A DNA stretch of 64,000 nucleotides from Paramarasmius palmivorus (taxonomy: Eukaryota > Basidiomycota > Agaricomycetes > Agaricales > Marasmiaceae): NCBI GenBank assembly GCA_037176845.1, contig JAYKXP010000005.1, positions 496,001-560,000 of the forward strand, written 5' to 3'. The notes beneath the pieces were generated by a model, which did not search any database, was not told the origin of the DNA, and was given only the letters and a program-made list of their open reading frames with translations. Both the position numbers and the translations under genes were made by a program. Positions 11,289 to 22,313 of the stretch are shown one piece after another. The stretch's first letter is position 1; every line of letters begins with the position of its first letter.

Positions 11289-13164
11289 ATGCACCCAATA
11301 ATTGGGATTCTCATCGTCAATTTCGTCCTATGTCTCATCTGCTTTATTGCTTATTCTTCGCAAATTTTTATAATCTGGCCCTGGTATGGTCGAGAAATAT
11401 CGGTTGAGCTCTTGGTATTGCTAGTGCCATTCAAGTGCGTAGTCTAATCATCCTTCGCTGCGCACCGAAGTTTACATTTTGATTCAAGTTTTTTCGTAGG
11501 AATGTTACTGTGGAACTATTATCTTTGCGTGAGCACAGACCCAGGACGTGTGCCAGAAAATTGGGTACGTGGACGTTACGGTGCATGAACGATAGGCTGA
11601 CTGAATGCAACGAAGAAACCGGATAGTCATGCTGACGGATACGAGGTCAAGAAGTTGACGGGTACCCCGAGATATTGCAGGATGTGTGAAAGATACAAAC
11701 CCCCAAGAACTCACCACTGTCGACAATGTAACCGGTGAGCTTTCCAAGTCACCATGCCTCTTCACGAATCTTATGTACTTTCAAGATGTGTCCTTCGAAT
11801 GGGTATTGTGAAATACATCCGCTTAAAAGGACTGTCCTAAACCCAATGCTTCTAGACCATCATTGCCCGTGGATTAACAATTGTGTAGGCCACTACAACT
11901 ATGGCCACTTCATCCGGTTCTTATTCTACGTGGATGTCGCCTGTTCATACCACATCGCCATGGTCACACGAAGGACTTGGAGCATGTCTCTGAGTTACTG
12001 GGTATGTTGAGGCGCAGATATCTCTTGCAGCGTGAGCTAACTTGTGTTTCTAAGGACGCCTTGTCTGGAACGGAGTTGGTGTTCATAATCCTTAATTTCG
12101 TTGCCTGCATACCCGTTCTGCTTGCAGTGGGTGGATTTAGGTGAGCTTCAGCTCGCTTGGGCTCGTGTTTTTGCTCATCATGAACATAAGTCTATATCAC
12201 TTCCACGGGTTGATGGGAAATACTACCACGATTGAGGGATGGGAAAAGGATAAAGCTGCAACCATGGTTAGGAGAGGTAAAATTCGAGAGGTGAGCTGGC
12301 AGCTTTGTACTACGACTGGTTACTAATAGCTATACAGATCAAATACCCATACGTACGTACTTCCGCAGTGCCTCTCGCTATGTTTCTTTTGACACAGCTT
12401 CTACATCCAGAATATCGGCAGGAGACGAAACATCGAATCCGTCCTTGGAAAGAATACTCTCTATTGGTGTTGCCCGACTTCTCCGCCCGGTAACGGTCTC
12501 AAGTACGAGCTTGCGGAGGGTGAGGGTAAGTGGGTTGAATTGACCTCTCATCGGGATCAGTACGAACGAGGAGAGCTGCGAGGCTGGGAAGTTTAAATCC
12601 CCGTAACCTCCCCGTGGGTACAATCATTCTGTCTTTTTGTCTCGTCTCGTCGTTGGTGGAAACCTTTGCTAACATGATATCCATGTTTATACAGGTTTCG
12701 ACGAGGGGTCGTGGCCTCCAAAAGACCCTGACAGAAGTCGATATGAAGACCCACAGAAGGGTTTCACACTTCCAGATTCACCGTGGACGTACGAAAATGG
12801 TTCATTTAATCCTGACCTCACTCCTTCAAATGCACAACGACAACACGAATCGCTAACTCGACGACGCCATAAACCTGCCCCTGTGGCATCTGAATACCCG
12901 CCCTACCACCCCGACTATGACCCTGGCGCCGTATATGAAGAGGCATACGATACCTCTTCCGACGAGGATGAAGTGATTGGCGCACCACGTGTACGGCGTG
13001 GGTCAGAAGGCTATGAGGTTCGTCCAGCGGGACGGGAAGACATGTTGCACAGGTATCTAGAGCAGCTAGGGGAGACTCCTGGTCGATACCATCGGTATAT
13101 TCCGATGCCAGACGAGGAGTCGGAGAGTGAGGCTGAAATCGTTCCGAATGGTGTCGGACAATAA
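11289..13164 (+). CDS. PFA4: Palmitoyltransferase PFA4 (DHHC family)
   Basis: Ten exons: 11289..11434, 11489..11564, 11616..11734, 11786..11802, 11856..12001, 12055..12140, 12191..12290, 12338..12352, 12411..12525, 12695..13164; 429 residues. The N terminus has two transmembrane segments, then [17 protein letters not shown]. The Cys-rich domain [15 protein letters not shown] is followed by the catalytic motif DHHCPW, whose Asp codon is split between the 17-bp exon 4 and exon 5. [10 protein letters not shown] and two further membrane segments follow, then [13 protein letters not shown] (TTxE motif). An acidic disordered tail ends the protein. The family S-acylates membrane proteins at the ER; yeast Pfa4 acylates Chs3. 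Intron 9 is unusually long (169 bp) and its first 24 codons read open, so a missed exon there is possible. Confidence 0.9.
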
Positions 13165-13321
13165 GATTAATGGACATTGGGACTATGGATACACTAGAGC
13201 CAGGACCTGCTGTAATAGTATACTAGGTCATCACTATCAAGATAAGTATAACAAGAAATATTCAAGAAATGGTATTATCCAAGGTATCAAAAGAAAAGTA
13301 ACCAAACCGCCCGCCACACCT

Positions 13322-15660
13322 TCAGCTATATCTTGAGGCCTCGTCACGAGCAAGATCTCGAATCGTATTCGTCAAATTCGTAATCACCTGCATCTTGCCA
13401 TCGATCTTCGAGACAGCTTCATCATGCATACGGACCGCCTGCTCTTTGCATTCGATGTCGAGCTTGCTGAACGCCGGGAGAACAAGCTTTTGTAAAAGAT
13501 CTTCTGTCATAGTGTTGACGTGTGGAAGTAAAAGTTCGTAATATGGAATAGGCTCGGGCTCCTTGGGGCGAAGTGTAGGGAAATTTCTGACCTGGAGAAA
13601 CAGTTGAGCAATCAGTTCTGCTCGTTCTTTCTCCCATTCTTGGAATTGTGCAATGGCCTCTTCCAACTATTACAAAGAAGTCAACGTGAGCAATCTGAGA
13701 GGTATTTGCGGGAAACTCACGGTCTTCTTTGTTTCCACACGCTCAGCGCGTCGCGCCTCAACGACCTTCAGAGCCTCGGTGCTTTCTTCCACCATCCGCT
13801 TCAGCTCGGTAACCCGTTGTCGCTCTTCTTGCAAAGCGTCTCGTGCGGGTTGAGCTTTCTCCTGGAAGCGAGAGTAGGCTGTATCCGTTATCTGTTCAGC
13901 GGCCTTGTAATCTCTGTTTTCGTCGACCACACCAGCTAAGTCCTCGAGATCCGATTGTAATCGTGTTATGCGTGTCCATAGCTCCTTCTCTTTGACTTTG
14001 ACAGGACTTTCGCTCAGTGGCGGAGGCGGAGGCGGCATCTCAGCTTGGGCCTTCGAAGCTTCTTCAAGTTCCCTTTGTCTCTGTAATTCCAGTTCGGCTG
14101 CTTTCAACTTTTCCTGCTTCTGCTCCTCTCTGTACCTCTCCAAATCGGCGATGTAGGCGTCGACCTCGGCAATATACGATCTCACGCGTTCGCACTGTTG
14201 CAAGACGTCTACATCTTGCCCTGCGGAAAAGGAGGACACCGAGGGAACTTCGTGAGTGAGGACAAGCTCTTCCTCTGCGATCTTTTTCTCTAGATCTTTC
14301 ACGATTCGGGTTCGGTCCGTCCGTATTTTATTGAGCTTGTCACGGCCCGATGGACGCACTCGCTCAAAGTACGGAGAACTTTGGATTCCTTTCCAGTGTT
14401 GAAGAGAAGCTTTGGCTCTAGTGAGCTCAGTTCGCATGTCGACTACTGAACACGTTTTTCTGTTCGATGGAAATGAGCTCAGTCCACGTAAGAAAGCTCA
14501 AAGTGTATAGAACGTACGCGACAGCCATTTCATAACCCATTTTTCTTTCCTTTGAACTGCCTGGCTTCTGTAGAGGTGTAGTTTCCCGGGATTTTGCAGC
14601 AGCAGCAGATTTGGTTGTCGCAGTAGAGGGTTTATCCTGACCTTTCGAAGGACCTCGACCTGGAAGGGGTACGCGCTGTTTCGAGAGACCTACTGACGGG
14701 GAGGCGGAGGCGGAAGCGGAAGCGATGTGGGGCGAGGAGTCACGGATTCGTTGGTCAGACGGGATACGGATAGCAGGAACGTTTGGTTTCTCTGCTTTGG
14801 GAATAGATGTAGAAGCTACCGGAGCCGTTGATGCCATCTGAGTCGGTGGTGTTTCTATCGGTTCGTCCTTCTTCGCGTTTGCATTTTCGCCCCGGCTCGA
14901 ATTCCCCCATAGACCTTGAGAGGAGCTAGAGCTGCTGGCATTGTCTGCCCCAGTCCCCCAGCCTTTTGGTGAAGAGCTACCCCATCCACCACCACCATCA
15001 CCACTACCCCATCCGCCATCGCCACTACCACTGCCCCATCCGCCACCACTGCTACCCCATCCACCTTGAGGACTTGCACTACCCCAGCCGACGTTACTAC
15101 CCCATGTGCTGCCACTTGTGTCATCCGAAGTGATAGTTGCATCGTTGCTCTTTTCCTTGCCTTTTGATTCGATGGTGCTTGGCCATGATGTTGCGGGTTG
15201 TGATGTAGATTTTGGCGCGTCATCCGTCCAATCTGACGTGTCCCAAGAAACAGCTGGAGCTGATGAAGAAGGCGGATCGTCCCTTGGCCTCGGAGGAGAG
15301 CTAGGTAATCCCCATGTTGAACTTGCCATACGGTCGCCCACGCCTAAATTGTGACGGTCTGATCTTCCTCTTCCCTGATTAAAACCGGAGCCCCGCCCAC
15401 GACCGCGACCGCGAGGAGGACCAGACTATCTGAGTTCAACACATTGACCTAGAGAAAGCAAGTTTGGGACATACTGCTATGGATCCTTTTCGTTGAGCAA
15501 AACGCCACTGCTCCTGGCTAGGATGGGTGAAATTGCATTGACTAGAAGGACACCCTCCATAGACTGGTTGTCCATCATCATCGTAATACTCGAGATCAGT
15601 AAGTATCAGAATATGATTGTAACCAGACAGAAAACATACCCGACACCGTATTAGGACCAT
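13322..15660 (-). CDS. CCCH zinc-finger protein with GW repeats and coiled coil
   Basis: Five exons, complement(13322..13666, 13721..14459, 14518..15425, 15475..15588, 15640..15660), 708 residues. The N terminus holds one CCCH-type finger, CRYYDDDGQPVYGGC then CNFTH, the usual RNA-binding kind. An RG-rich stretch (GPPRGRGRGRGSG) follows, then Ser/Pro-rich sequence with about six WGS/GW repeats, a region with GRGPSKGQDK, and a long C-terminal coiled coil with KIRTDRTRIVKDLEKKIAEE and later EKERAELIAQLF. GW/WG repeats in disordered sequence can act as Argonaute-binding hooks; that function is inferred. Another in-frame start exists at 15735 (7 codons, then a 52-bp intron), overlapping the start codon of the neighbouring gene. 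It is convergent with PFA4. Confidence 0.82.
14960..15115 (-). repeat. GW/WGS minisatellite inside the CCCH gene
   Basis: Imperfect tandem units encode GWGS-type repeats separated by Gly/Ser/Asp spacers (for example GGWGSSGGGWGSGSGDGGWG). The nucleotide pattern on the + strand is recurring ccatccncca/ccaccac units, which would be prone to length variation. Confidence 0.75.
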
Positions 15661-15733
15661 GATGGGCGTCTGAGCAGAGTGGCAGTTGGGATGCAAATAT
15701 TTTCCCAGACTCACCTCTTGTCCTTGAACCACC

Positions 15734-16508
15734 ATGGTCTCGCTTCTCATGTTGACCCTTCTCGCTTTTACTACCTTTGCCCACGCATGCGAAGAACTCT
15801 GCAAGAATGGTACCACGGACGAACTGGTGAAAAAGTTTTGGCCTATTATCGACGATGTCTTCACTCAGGCGGTAGGTGTATTTGCGTGTAGTCTGCGCCG
15901 TTTAACTGAAGCTCGCCGTTCAGGAAAGAGATATCGGAGTGTCGAAATGTCTACAGCCGATGCGTATCGCCTACAATGACACCGTTTCCGAGAGCATCAA
16001 GCACGATGTCTTCAAGCTATTCAAGGGCAAATGTCAACGGAACGGCGTCGAACCCGAAGGCTGCCCAAATCCATCCTGTCCTGTCATCTGCGGCACTCCC
16101 GGATCTATGTGCTATCACTACGATAAGCTAGAGGACCTCGCATTCAACGCTGTTCACTCGATTCTCTACAATATCACACAGCCAACCTCTCCGGTTTTCC
16201 AGCAAGTTTATTCTAGCATCGCCCGTTCAAAATCAAGAAGAGAAACCGCGTACATGCGTTTTCAACCTCGAGCCTACGCTCCCGACCTCCCTCTCCCTTT
16301 TGATTTCATGCGACAACCGCTCGTAATTCGTTCCACTCTAGATGACCTTTATGCAAGGGATAGCTCCAGACTTACGGAGATTTCAAGTGGTCTGAGTTTG
16401 GAGTTGCAGAAGAAGTGTGGCTATGAGCCGCATGGCTCAAAGAAGGATTTGGGGTCGCGATGCAGTTGGAAGAAGGAAATGTGTTCATTCATTCTACAGT
16501 ACCCGTGA
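15734..16508 (+). CDS. Small secreted cysteine-containing protein
   Basis: Two exons, 15734..15871 and 15924..16508, 240 residues. The N terminus MVSLLMLTLLAFTTFAHA is a clear signal peptide ending before CEELCKNGT. The mature part has cysteines in pairs (CPNPSCPVICG, GSMCYHYD, GSRCSWKKEMC) but no recognised domain or catalytic motif. Export is inferred from the signal peptide and absence of other membrane segments. Its ATG overlaps, on the opposite strand, a possible start of the CCCH protein in the palindrome CCATGG, so its promoter must lie within the 5' part of the divergent neighbour. It could be an effector-like or cell-wall protein, but nothing in the sequence settles that. Confidence 0.75.
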
Positions 16509-16727
16509 TAATGTGCGTTTGTTTTATACCTATCGCTATACCATTCATCTATATACCTCGCTTTGTAAGTCTTGTTGTATTGTGCAAGTTGTGTTGCCTC
16601 AATTCGAGTTTTGTATGTGAGCCTCGACATCAGTCCTTCTCAGAGTAATATAATACAACAAGTCGAATTATGAACAGATTAGTATGCCAATAGCAAGTCA
16701 AAACACTAGAAATAGTAATGTAGTTTC

Positions 16728-18937
16728 TTATCCAAGCCGTTCCGCATAGACCTTCCAGATAGTACCTCCCTTTTCTCCAACTTCAAGGATATTGCTACCT
16801 GAAGTAAGCTCCACTGTCCATCGACCCTTCTCTTCCTCCTTTTCATTGACGATTGTTCCATTGATTTTGACCTGAATTTCGCCTTTCTCGACCTTCTTCT
16901 TCGGCTGTTGCTGCGGGCTAGCCTTAACCGCTGCTTTAGCAGCAGCGACAGAACGTGTATTCTTCGGCGGCCGACCACGTCCCCTTCTTTTCTTTCCCGT
17001 CTTTGGCGCTTCGTCGACCTCCATATCAGCTTCGTCTCCGTCTTCTTCACCTCCGCTGCTATCCTCGTCCAGATCATCAACAAAGCAGACTTCATGCACA
17101 CATAGACTATGCTCTGCCTTGTCAAACCTAATAACCCAATTTGACACTCCATCTCGTTGGTCAAGGTTGATATACCTTCCCCTCGGCTCAGTCTTGAGCC
17201 TGACATACCTCAACCGACACGGAGGTGCTGGAGGAAGTGGTGCCGGCGAGTTCGATGCAGATTGAAGGATAGTAGGCACTTCTGCGGGTTGCTTTGGAGC
17301 TGGCTCAGGAGCGGGAGTTGGAGACGGTTTAGCCGTGTACTGCGTTAAAGATGTGTATGTAGGTGCGGGAGCAACAGGGATCGGTGCCAGCGTTAACGTT
17401 GGTGGTTGGGCTGGAGCGGGTAGTGACATTGTTGGGGCTGGGGTTTGTGCTTTAGGCACCGGTGTTGGGACAGGAGCCGGAGCAGGTTTCGGAGCAGGTT
17501 TCGGAGCGGGAGGTACTACCTTGGGGGCCGCTTTGGGCGGAGCAGCGTTGACGACATTGGTAGTGGTCGCTGGTGGAGGGGGCACTGTAGCAGCAGCCGA
17601 CCTGTTGACGTGGATATTGTTCGAATTTGGTAAAGAGGGGCCTGGCGCAGGAGGTGGTTTGGGGGTTGCTTCTGTTTTCACCGGCGCCTTTTCAGCGGGT
17701 TTGGTAGCAGGGAGGCGAAGGGTGGTAGTGGCAGAACCAACATCTGTCGGGGGCTGCGAAGGAGTTGCCGGTGGATGTACCGCAGGCATCTTGATCTTAA
17801 TCTTGTTCAGCGTTGGTTTGGGGGCGTATTGTGGCAAATCAAACGGAGGCGGCATGTCGGCCATTAATGTCCTGAAGTAATCCTACGAAAGGGTGAGGCC
17901 CTGTATCACAAGAAAAGAGGAAACCGATATACCCGTAGAGCTGTTGCATCGTTCCATATTGGTGTGTACTCTTGATTGAAATGCAAAGCATTGGAGAAGA
18001 CCAGTTCTACATCCTTAGCAAAGTCATTCGCAGTTGGATACTCCTTGCGTTTGATGCGTTTCTGTCAAACCATTGATCAGTATTAGGAGGATTTGAGACG
18101 AGCGTTTGACCCACAGAGATGTTCTCGAAGCACTGAGGCTGCTTGATTTCCTTGTAGTATATAGGCCACTCCTTCTTCGAAGGAAGCTCCATAAACATCT
18201 CAGACATGATGCGACCACTGAGGACAAGTCAGTGAGGTAAGAAATTCAAGGACCTTCATACGTACTCCTCATCAGTCTTCGAAATCAATTTCTGCAACCT
18301 AGACTTTATGAGACGGTTAAGACTGGGTGGCTTATGTTTGTGTTCTCCGTCTTCTGATGGTACTAGCTTGTTGTAGGTCTTATTGGTAAGTTTCTAAAGA
18401 CCATTGTCAGCAGGAGAACTATGCTTGCAGTTGAGATCTTACCATTAGTTCCTTCGCATCAGCATAAATCTCGCTATCCTTCCGATTATATGTCTTTGCG
18501 TTGTTGAAACACAATTCCAAGTCTGCTCTGACAGAGTCAAGGTCTGGGTATGCCTTGGATTCGAGTTTTTTCTTGATATCCTCGAGAGCAATGGGATGCT
18601 TTATGAGTTCATAGTAATCTGGATATGACCTCCTGTGAGGTTGTTTCATAAAATGGGTTGTGAGAGAACGACCGCTGCATGATTTGTAGAAACATGAGAG
18701 TAAGAGACAAGCGAAAATTGTGAAGACGCACTCTCGCGTTGCATCCTTGACCGTCTGCCATAACTTTAAACCTTGCTCTCGAACTTGCTCCTTGCTCATC
18801 GTACCCCCTTCTGCTTCAGCGTCTGCCATTTCAACATCTGAGGAACCTCCATGATCTATCTTTCGTCTAGTCGCTCGAGAACTACCCTCTTCAACTCCTG
18901 CCCCAACCCCCAATGCTGCAAGTTCACGTTTTCCCAT
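16728..18937 (-). CDS. Tandem bromodomain protein, RSC4-like
   Basis: Six exons, complement(16728..17882, 17933..18061, 18115..18217, 18266..18393, 18443..18674, 18732..18937), 650 residues. Bromodomain 1 includes SYPDYYELIKHPIALEDIKK and the acetyl-lysine-binding FNNAKTYN. Bromodomain 2 includes WPIYYKEIKQPQCFENI and FSNALHFNQE. A long Pro/Ala-rich linker follows, then a C-terminal region with an AT-hook-like KKRRGRGRPPK and a terminal block WTVELTSGSNILEVGEKGG. Two adjacent bromodomains without BAH or other catalytic domains match the Rsc4 subunit of the RSC chromatin remodeller. The expected role is to bind acetylated histone H3 and hold the complex on promoters. The hAT-like element inserted in its upstream region may affect its promoter. 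Confidence 0.82.
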
Positions 18938-19162
18938 GGTGTTCTCTGGACTCCTCGTCCCCAGAAATTTGTACGAATATCTTCCTCGACAAAGGGAATA
19001 GCTCTGAAGAAGTAGCGGCGCTGTAGCTTGCAGTTGACTCTTCGTTGCGGCCTAGCTGAATGGATTTACTAAACAGAGGTCTATATTTGGCAACTCTTAG
19101 ATCACGTGTGACCAGGCGTCTGTTTACGCGTCGACGCGACGTTGACTACATGCACACTGCAC

Positions 19163-19179
19163 AGGACCCGGGAAGCTCC
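19163..19179 (+). repeat. Left terminal inverted repeat
   Basis: AGGACCCGGGAAGCTCC, perfectly inverted at 20065-20081. Confidence 0.88.
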
Positions 19180-19213
19180 CCTAGGGGCCTGTCCGCCAAA
19201 ATCCTGAATTTCA

Positions 19214-20045
19214 GTCTCAGCTACGCTATGATTTTGGGTCCTTCCCTGTCTCATATACGCTATTTCGGACAAGGGTTATGCGTGTTACGTAACACGATAA
19301 GATAAAATATCGATTTTCGCGCCCCCGCTCGAGGAATTTGCGAGGAGAGAGCAGAAAAATCTGGCGCGTCATGGGTATTACACGAAAGATCAACGAAAGA
19401 GAGCCCAAACGTGGGAGGGAAGCCTGAGCAGAGTGGTATGATCCATTTCGTTCTTGCTGGTAACGTATTTTTCGACGAGTCTGCTGCGAAAATACCATGC
19501 TCAATATCATGCCATAGGGAAAGCAGAACAAGACTCACAGCTCCAAGAATTTATAGTACGCATGTCTACCTTCTTCGCCTCCAGGATAAGAGACAAGTGC
19601 GAACTGTCTTTATTCTCCGCGTCATTTATTTGTGCAGCGCAAATGTTCAACGTTCAATGATGATACAGGCTGACTCAAATCTTCACTAGTAAACTTGAAA
19701 TGATTGATTCTGCGATTGTCCGGAATTAGTTGCACGTGTCACTACGCGTCAATCGTTGGGAAAGATTACAGTGTGTTGCATAGAACTGTACGGGCCCTGT
19801 GGAGCGAGAAGATCAGTCGGCCACGCAGACAATGCGGATGAGTCCATTGTGCGCACCAAAATTTACCGAGATAGTCACACTCTGCCACAGAGGCCACCAT
19901 CACCAACTTGAACCCCGCCTGCCTATTGTCTATCTGCTCTCGGCTACGCTATATACGGATGGGGGTTGCAAGCTGAGGGTCTCAGCTATGGTCGGAGTGA
20001 GGTTGAGGAAATTTTTGGGTCTGAAGCCGGTCTCAGCTACGCTAT
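19214..20045 (+). repeat. Direct subterminal repeats GTCTCAGCTACGCTAT
   Basis: Exact 16-base copies at 19214-19229 and 20030-20045, in the same orientation, with degenerate copies near 19937 (CTCGGCTACGCTAT) and 19978 (GTCTCAGCTATG). Confidence 0.75.
19281..19296. repeat. 16-bp perfect palindrome inside the element
   Basis: CGTGTTACGTAACACG reads identically on both strands. It could be a dimeric protein-binding site; no function is shown. Confidence 0.7.
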
Positions 20046-20064
20046 CGCCGGACCGGCCCTTGGC

Positions 20065-20081
20065 GGAGCTTCCCGGGTCCT
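20065..20081 (-). repeat. Right terminal inverted repeat
   Basis: GGAGCTTCCCGGGTCCT, the exact reverse complement of 19163-19179. Confidence 0.88.
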
Positions 20082-20093
20082 CACTGCACAATT

Positions 20094-21218
20094 CTAGACA
20101 AGCCGGTCCAGCTTCTCCCGCACTTGTCTGACCGAGGATTCACTTGTTCTCCATATGCACCATTCTTTCGCCTCACTCGCACCCATTCCCATTCCCTCGG
20201 GTCTGTGCGACATTCCACTTTCAAGCCATCCTCCTCCACTCATGTGAATCTCCAATAACCCAAAAGGACCCAAACACTCAACCACTTCTTCTACCGATCT
20301 CGCATTCACTCCAGAACCAGGCATTATGACTGGTCCTTGTTGGTCTTTGCTCGTCTCGATGAGCATTTTGACCACTGGTAACGATTGCACGACTGAAACT
20401 GCTTGGCCGCTAGAGGAGAGTCTTTGGATACCAAAAAGGAAGATATACAGAAACTGACTATACCTTGTCAGAATCCGGGTTATCCCTGCACCGACTGCCC
20501 TGATATCTCGGAAAGCTGGGCTACATCAGGTTTACAATACTGCTACGAACGAGAGATGAACCATACCTGCATCGGCATCTTTGGTCATATCAAAGGCCCT
20601 ATGGAAACACACTTGCCATGAAACTGTCAGGTACCTTTTTCTAAGCCTAAAATCGATCAAGAGTACCTTCAAGCGGCAGACTCGCCTCCACAAGTCTATC
20701 AGAAATAGTCCAATCAGGTGCGCCCTGTCGTCCATAGCGTTTGCTCACCTGCGGGTCGTCTGGATATCTATATTACCCTCGGCAGTCAGCGCACCAAAAA
20801 CAACACCTTGTACTCCGAATTCCTTGAAAATTTCGATGTCTTGAATCATTATATCTACCTCATGTTCCGAATACAAAAAATCCCCGACTCGCGGTCGTAT
20901 CATAGCCTAGAATTAAACGCGTTACAGTGCTAATCCACGCCTGCTTCTCGATCGTACCATGATTGGGATATTATATCCATCATCTGTGAGTGCCTTCTGA
21001 ACAGATCTAAGGAGACCTGCACTAGGTGTGGTACCTCCTCCGAGTCCTAGATTTCCACACAACTCGAGTCGATTCGCCCCACCTTTGGCAGCGCTATGCC
21101 GTTGGATCAGAACGTCGAAAACTAGTATTTCGATAGCAACAAACTTCAATGCAGATTCAACCGAATCGACACAGACTTCAAGGAGAATCGAAGGCACAGG
21201 TTGCCTAGTAACGTTCAT
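20094..21218 (-). CDS. CUTC: Copper homeostasis protein CutC
   Basis: Seven exons, complement(20094..20409, 20464..20515, 20567..20623, 20667..20695, 20749..20906, 20958..21093, 21145..21218), 273 residues; exon 4 is only 29 bp. Seen in order: [86 protein letters not shown] and VIMPGSGVN, which are the conserved blocks of the CutC TIM-barrel. The family is linked to cytosolic copper tolerance, probably by binding Cu(I); its exact biochemistry is unsettled. A transposon sits almost directly after the stop codon and will therefore lie in the 3' untranslated region. Confidence 0.92.
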
Positions 21219-21495
21219 GGTCGTGGTTGATGAAATCGAGGATCCGCATCGAGGACTCTAAGCGAGTTCTCTAAGCCCGGCCCCGTGGGCCGGTGCGTCC
21301 ACATCTCCGTCGAAGGACAAGTAGTACTCAAGTGCGAGTCCATATTCCATATTACAATACTACACGATATGGCATCAACAGTCCAAGCAAGTCCGTAGGT
21401 ACAGTATGTACACCAAAAAGTTCATGAAATCCAGAAATGGCTAGTTAAATAAATGCAGAAAAGCTCATAATCGTCGTTCAGTAAGTTAGCCCCGT

Positions 21496-22313
21496 TCAAA
21501 GACTCTCATAAAATCCAACCTTCTTCCTTACATCTGGACACAACGCAAGCCTTACCCTCTCTCCTTCTTGAACGATTCCCTTACCTCGGCCCTCAACCCA
21601 CTTGCCAAACTTCCCAGGATCCCTGTACACATGCACCGTACCATCTCTGAACATCCGGGAAAGCTTATCTCGCTGGAATGACCACTGAAGCTTGCGCATC
21701 ACCGGGAGAAGGATCCGGGACACGCGTAGGGACGAGCATTCTTCCGGCAGGACATGTGTTGCATGAAGAGCCTTCAACATGACGTCGTTGGAAGATTGGG
21801 TGCGTTGACGAAGGACTGTCGAGACAATATGGCCAGCATGACGTCTGGAGAGCTTGATACTGGCTTCATATAGCATGATAGACTGGTAGATAAGTACCAG
21901 GAATGAGAAAGGCAGCCATAAGAAAGCAAGGAATGGTACGCACACGCTGGCTATAGAAGTATGTCCCATCTCTCCAACGCCTCTCGATTCCCAGCCCTCT
22001 AACGACACCACGATGCACCAAATCGGCTATCGTTGGTCGCAACAAGATACCCTGCGGACCTTGAGCGAATAAAGAATGTTGCACACGGGACGGTGCGATG
22101 ATCCTTAGACGGTTCTTGTGCAATGCTGGATCTGAAGCGAGGATAGCTAGTCGAGCCGAGATTTGAGAGAGTGCTGCTAGGTCCGGAAGGTCGAGATAGG
22201 CAACTAGAAAGCGTTCAGCGCAGTTGTTGACAACATTAAGAGATTAGAAGCCCACATATGTAGAGAATCACTTCCGCCGAGGCTTCATGCAGAAATTCGT
22301 AAAGTGAAGCCAT
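21496..22313 (-). CDS. F-box-like protein
   Basis: Three exons, complement(21496..21882, 21944..22203, 22256..22313), 234 residues. The N terminus (SAEVILYIFAYLDLPDLAAL followed by ISARLAILASDPALHKNRLR) has the spacing of an F-box helix bundle: a hydrophobic start, LPDLAALS and a trailing SDP. The rest has QGILLRPTIADLVHRGVV and KLSRRHAGHIVSTVLRQR and no recognised repeat such as WD40 or LRR. If the F-box assignment holds, it would link a substrate to Skp1 in an SCF ubiquitin ligase. A different donor at the end of exon 2 would read into a stop, so gtgcgt at 21943 is preferred. Confidence 0.65.

Larger units (their letters stand above)
19155..20089. mobile_element. Non-autonomous hAT-like DNA transposon with 8-bp TSD
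   Basis: A 919-bp element (19163-20081) begins AGGACCCGGGAAGCTCC and ends in its exact 17-base inverse complement; similarity continues inward for roughly 20 more bases with mismatches. The 8 bases CACTGCAC occur immediately outside both ends (19155-19162 and 20082-20089), a perfect target-site duplication of the length typical of hAT transposons. No transposase ORF is present inside, so it would need a transposase supplied from elsewhere. Subterminal copies of GTCTCAGCTACGCTAT and an internal palindrome may be transposase-binding sites. The insertion lies 4 bp after the CutC stop codon and about 220 bp upstream of the bromodomain gene start. The perfect duplication suggests a young insertion. 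Confidence 0.85.

Noticed and set aside
17335..17880. 181-codon plus-strand ORF, Gly/Ala/Val-rich
   Set aside because: Antisense of the Pro/Ala-rich linker of the bromodomain gene; low-complexity mirror sequence.
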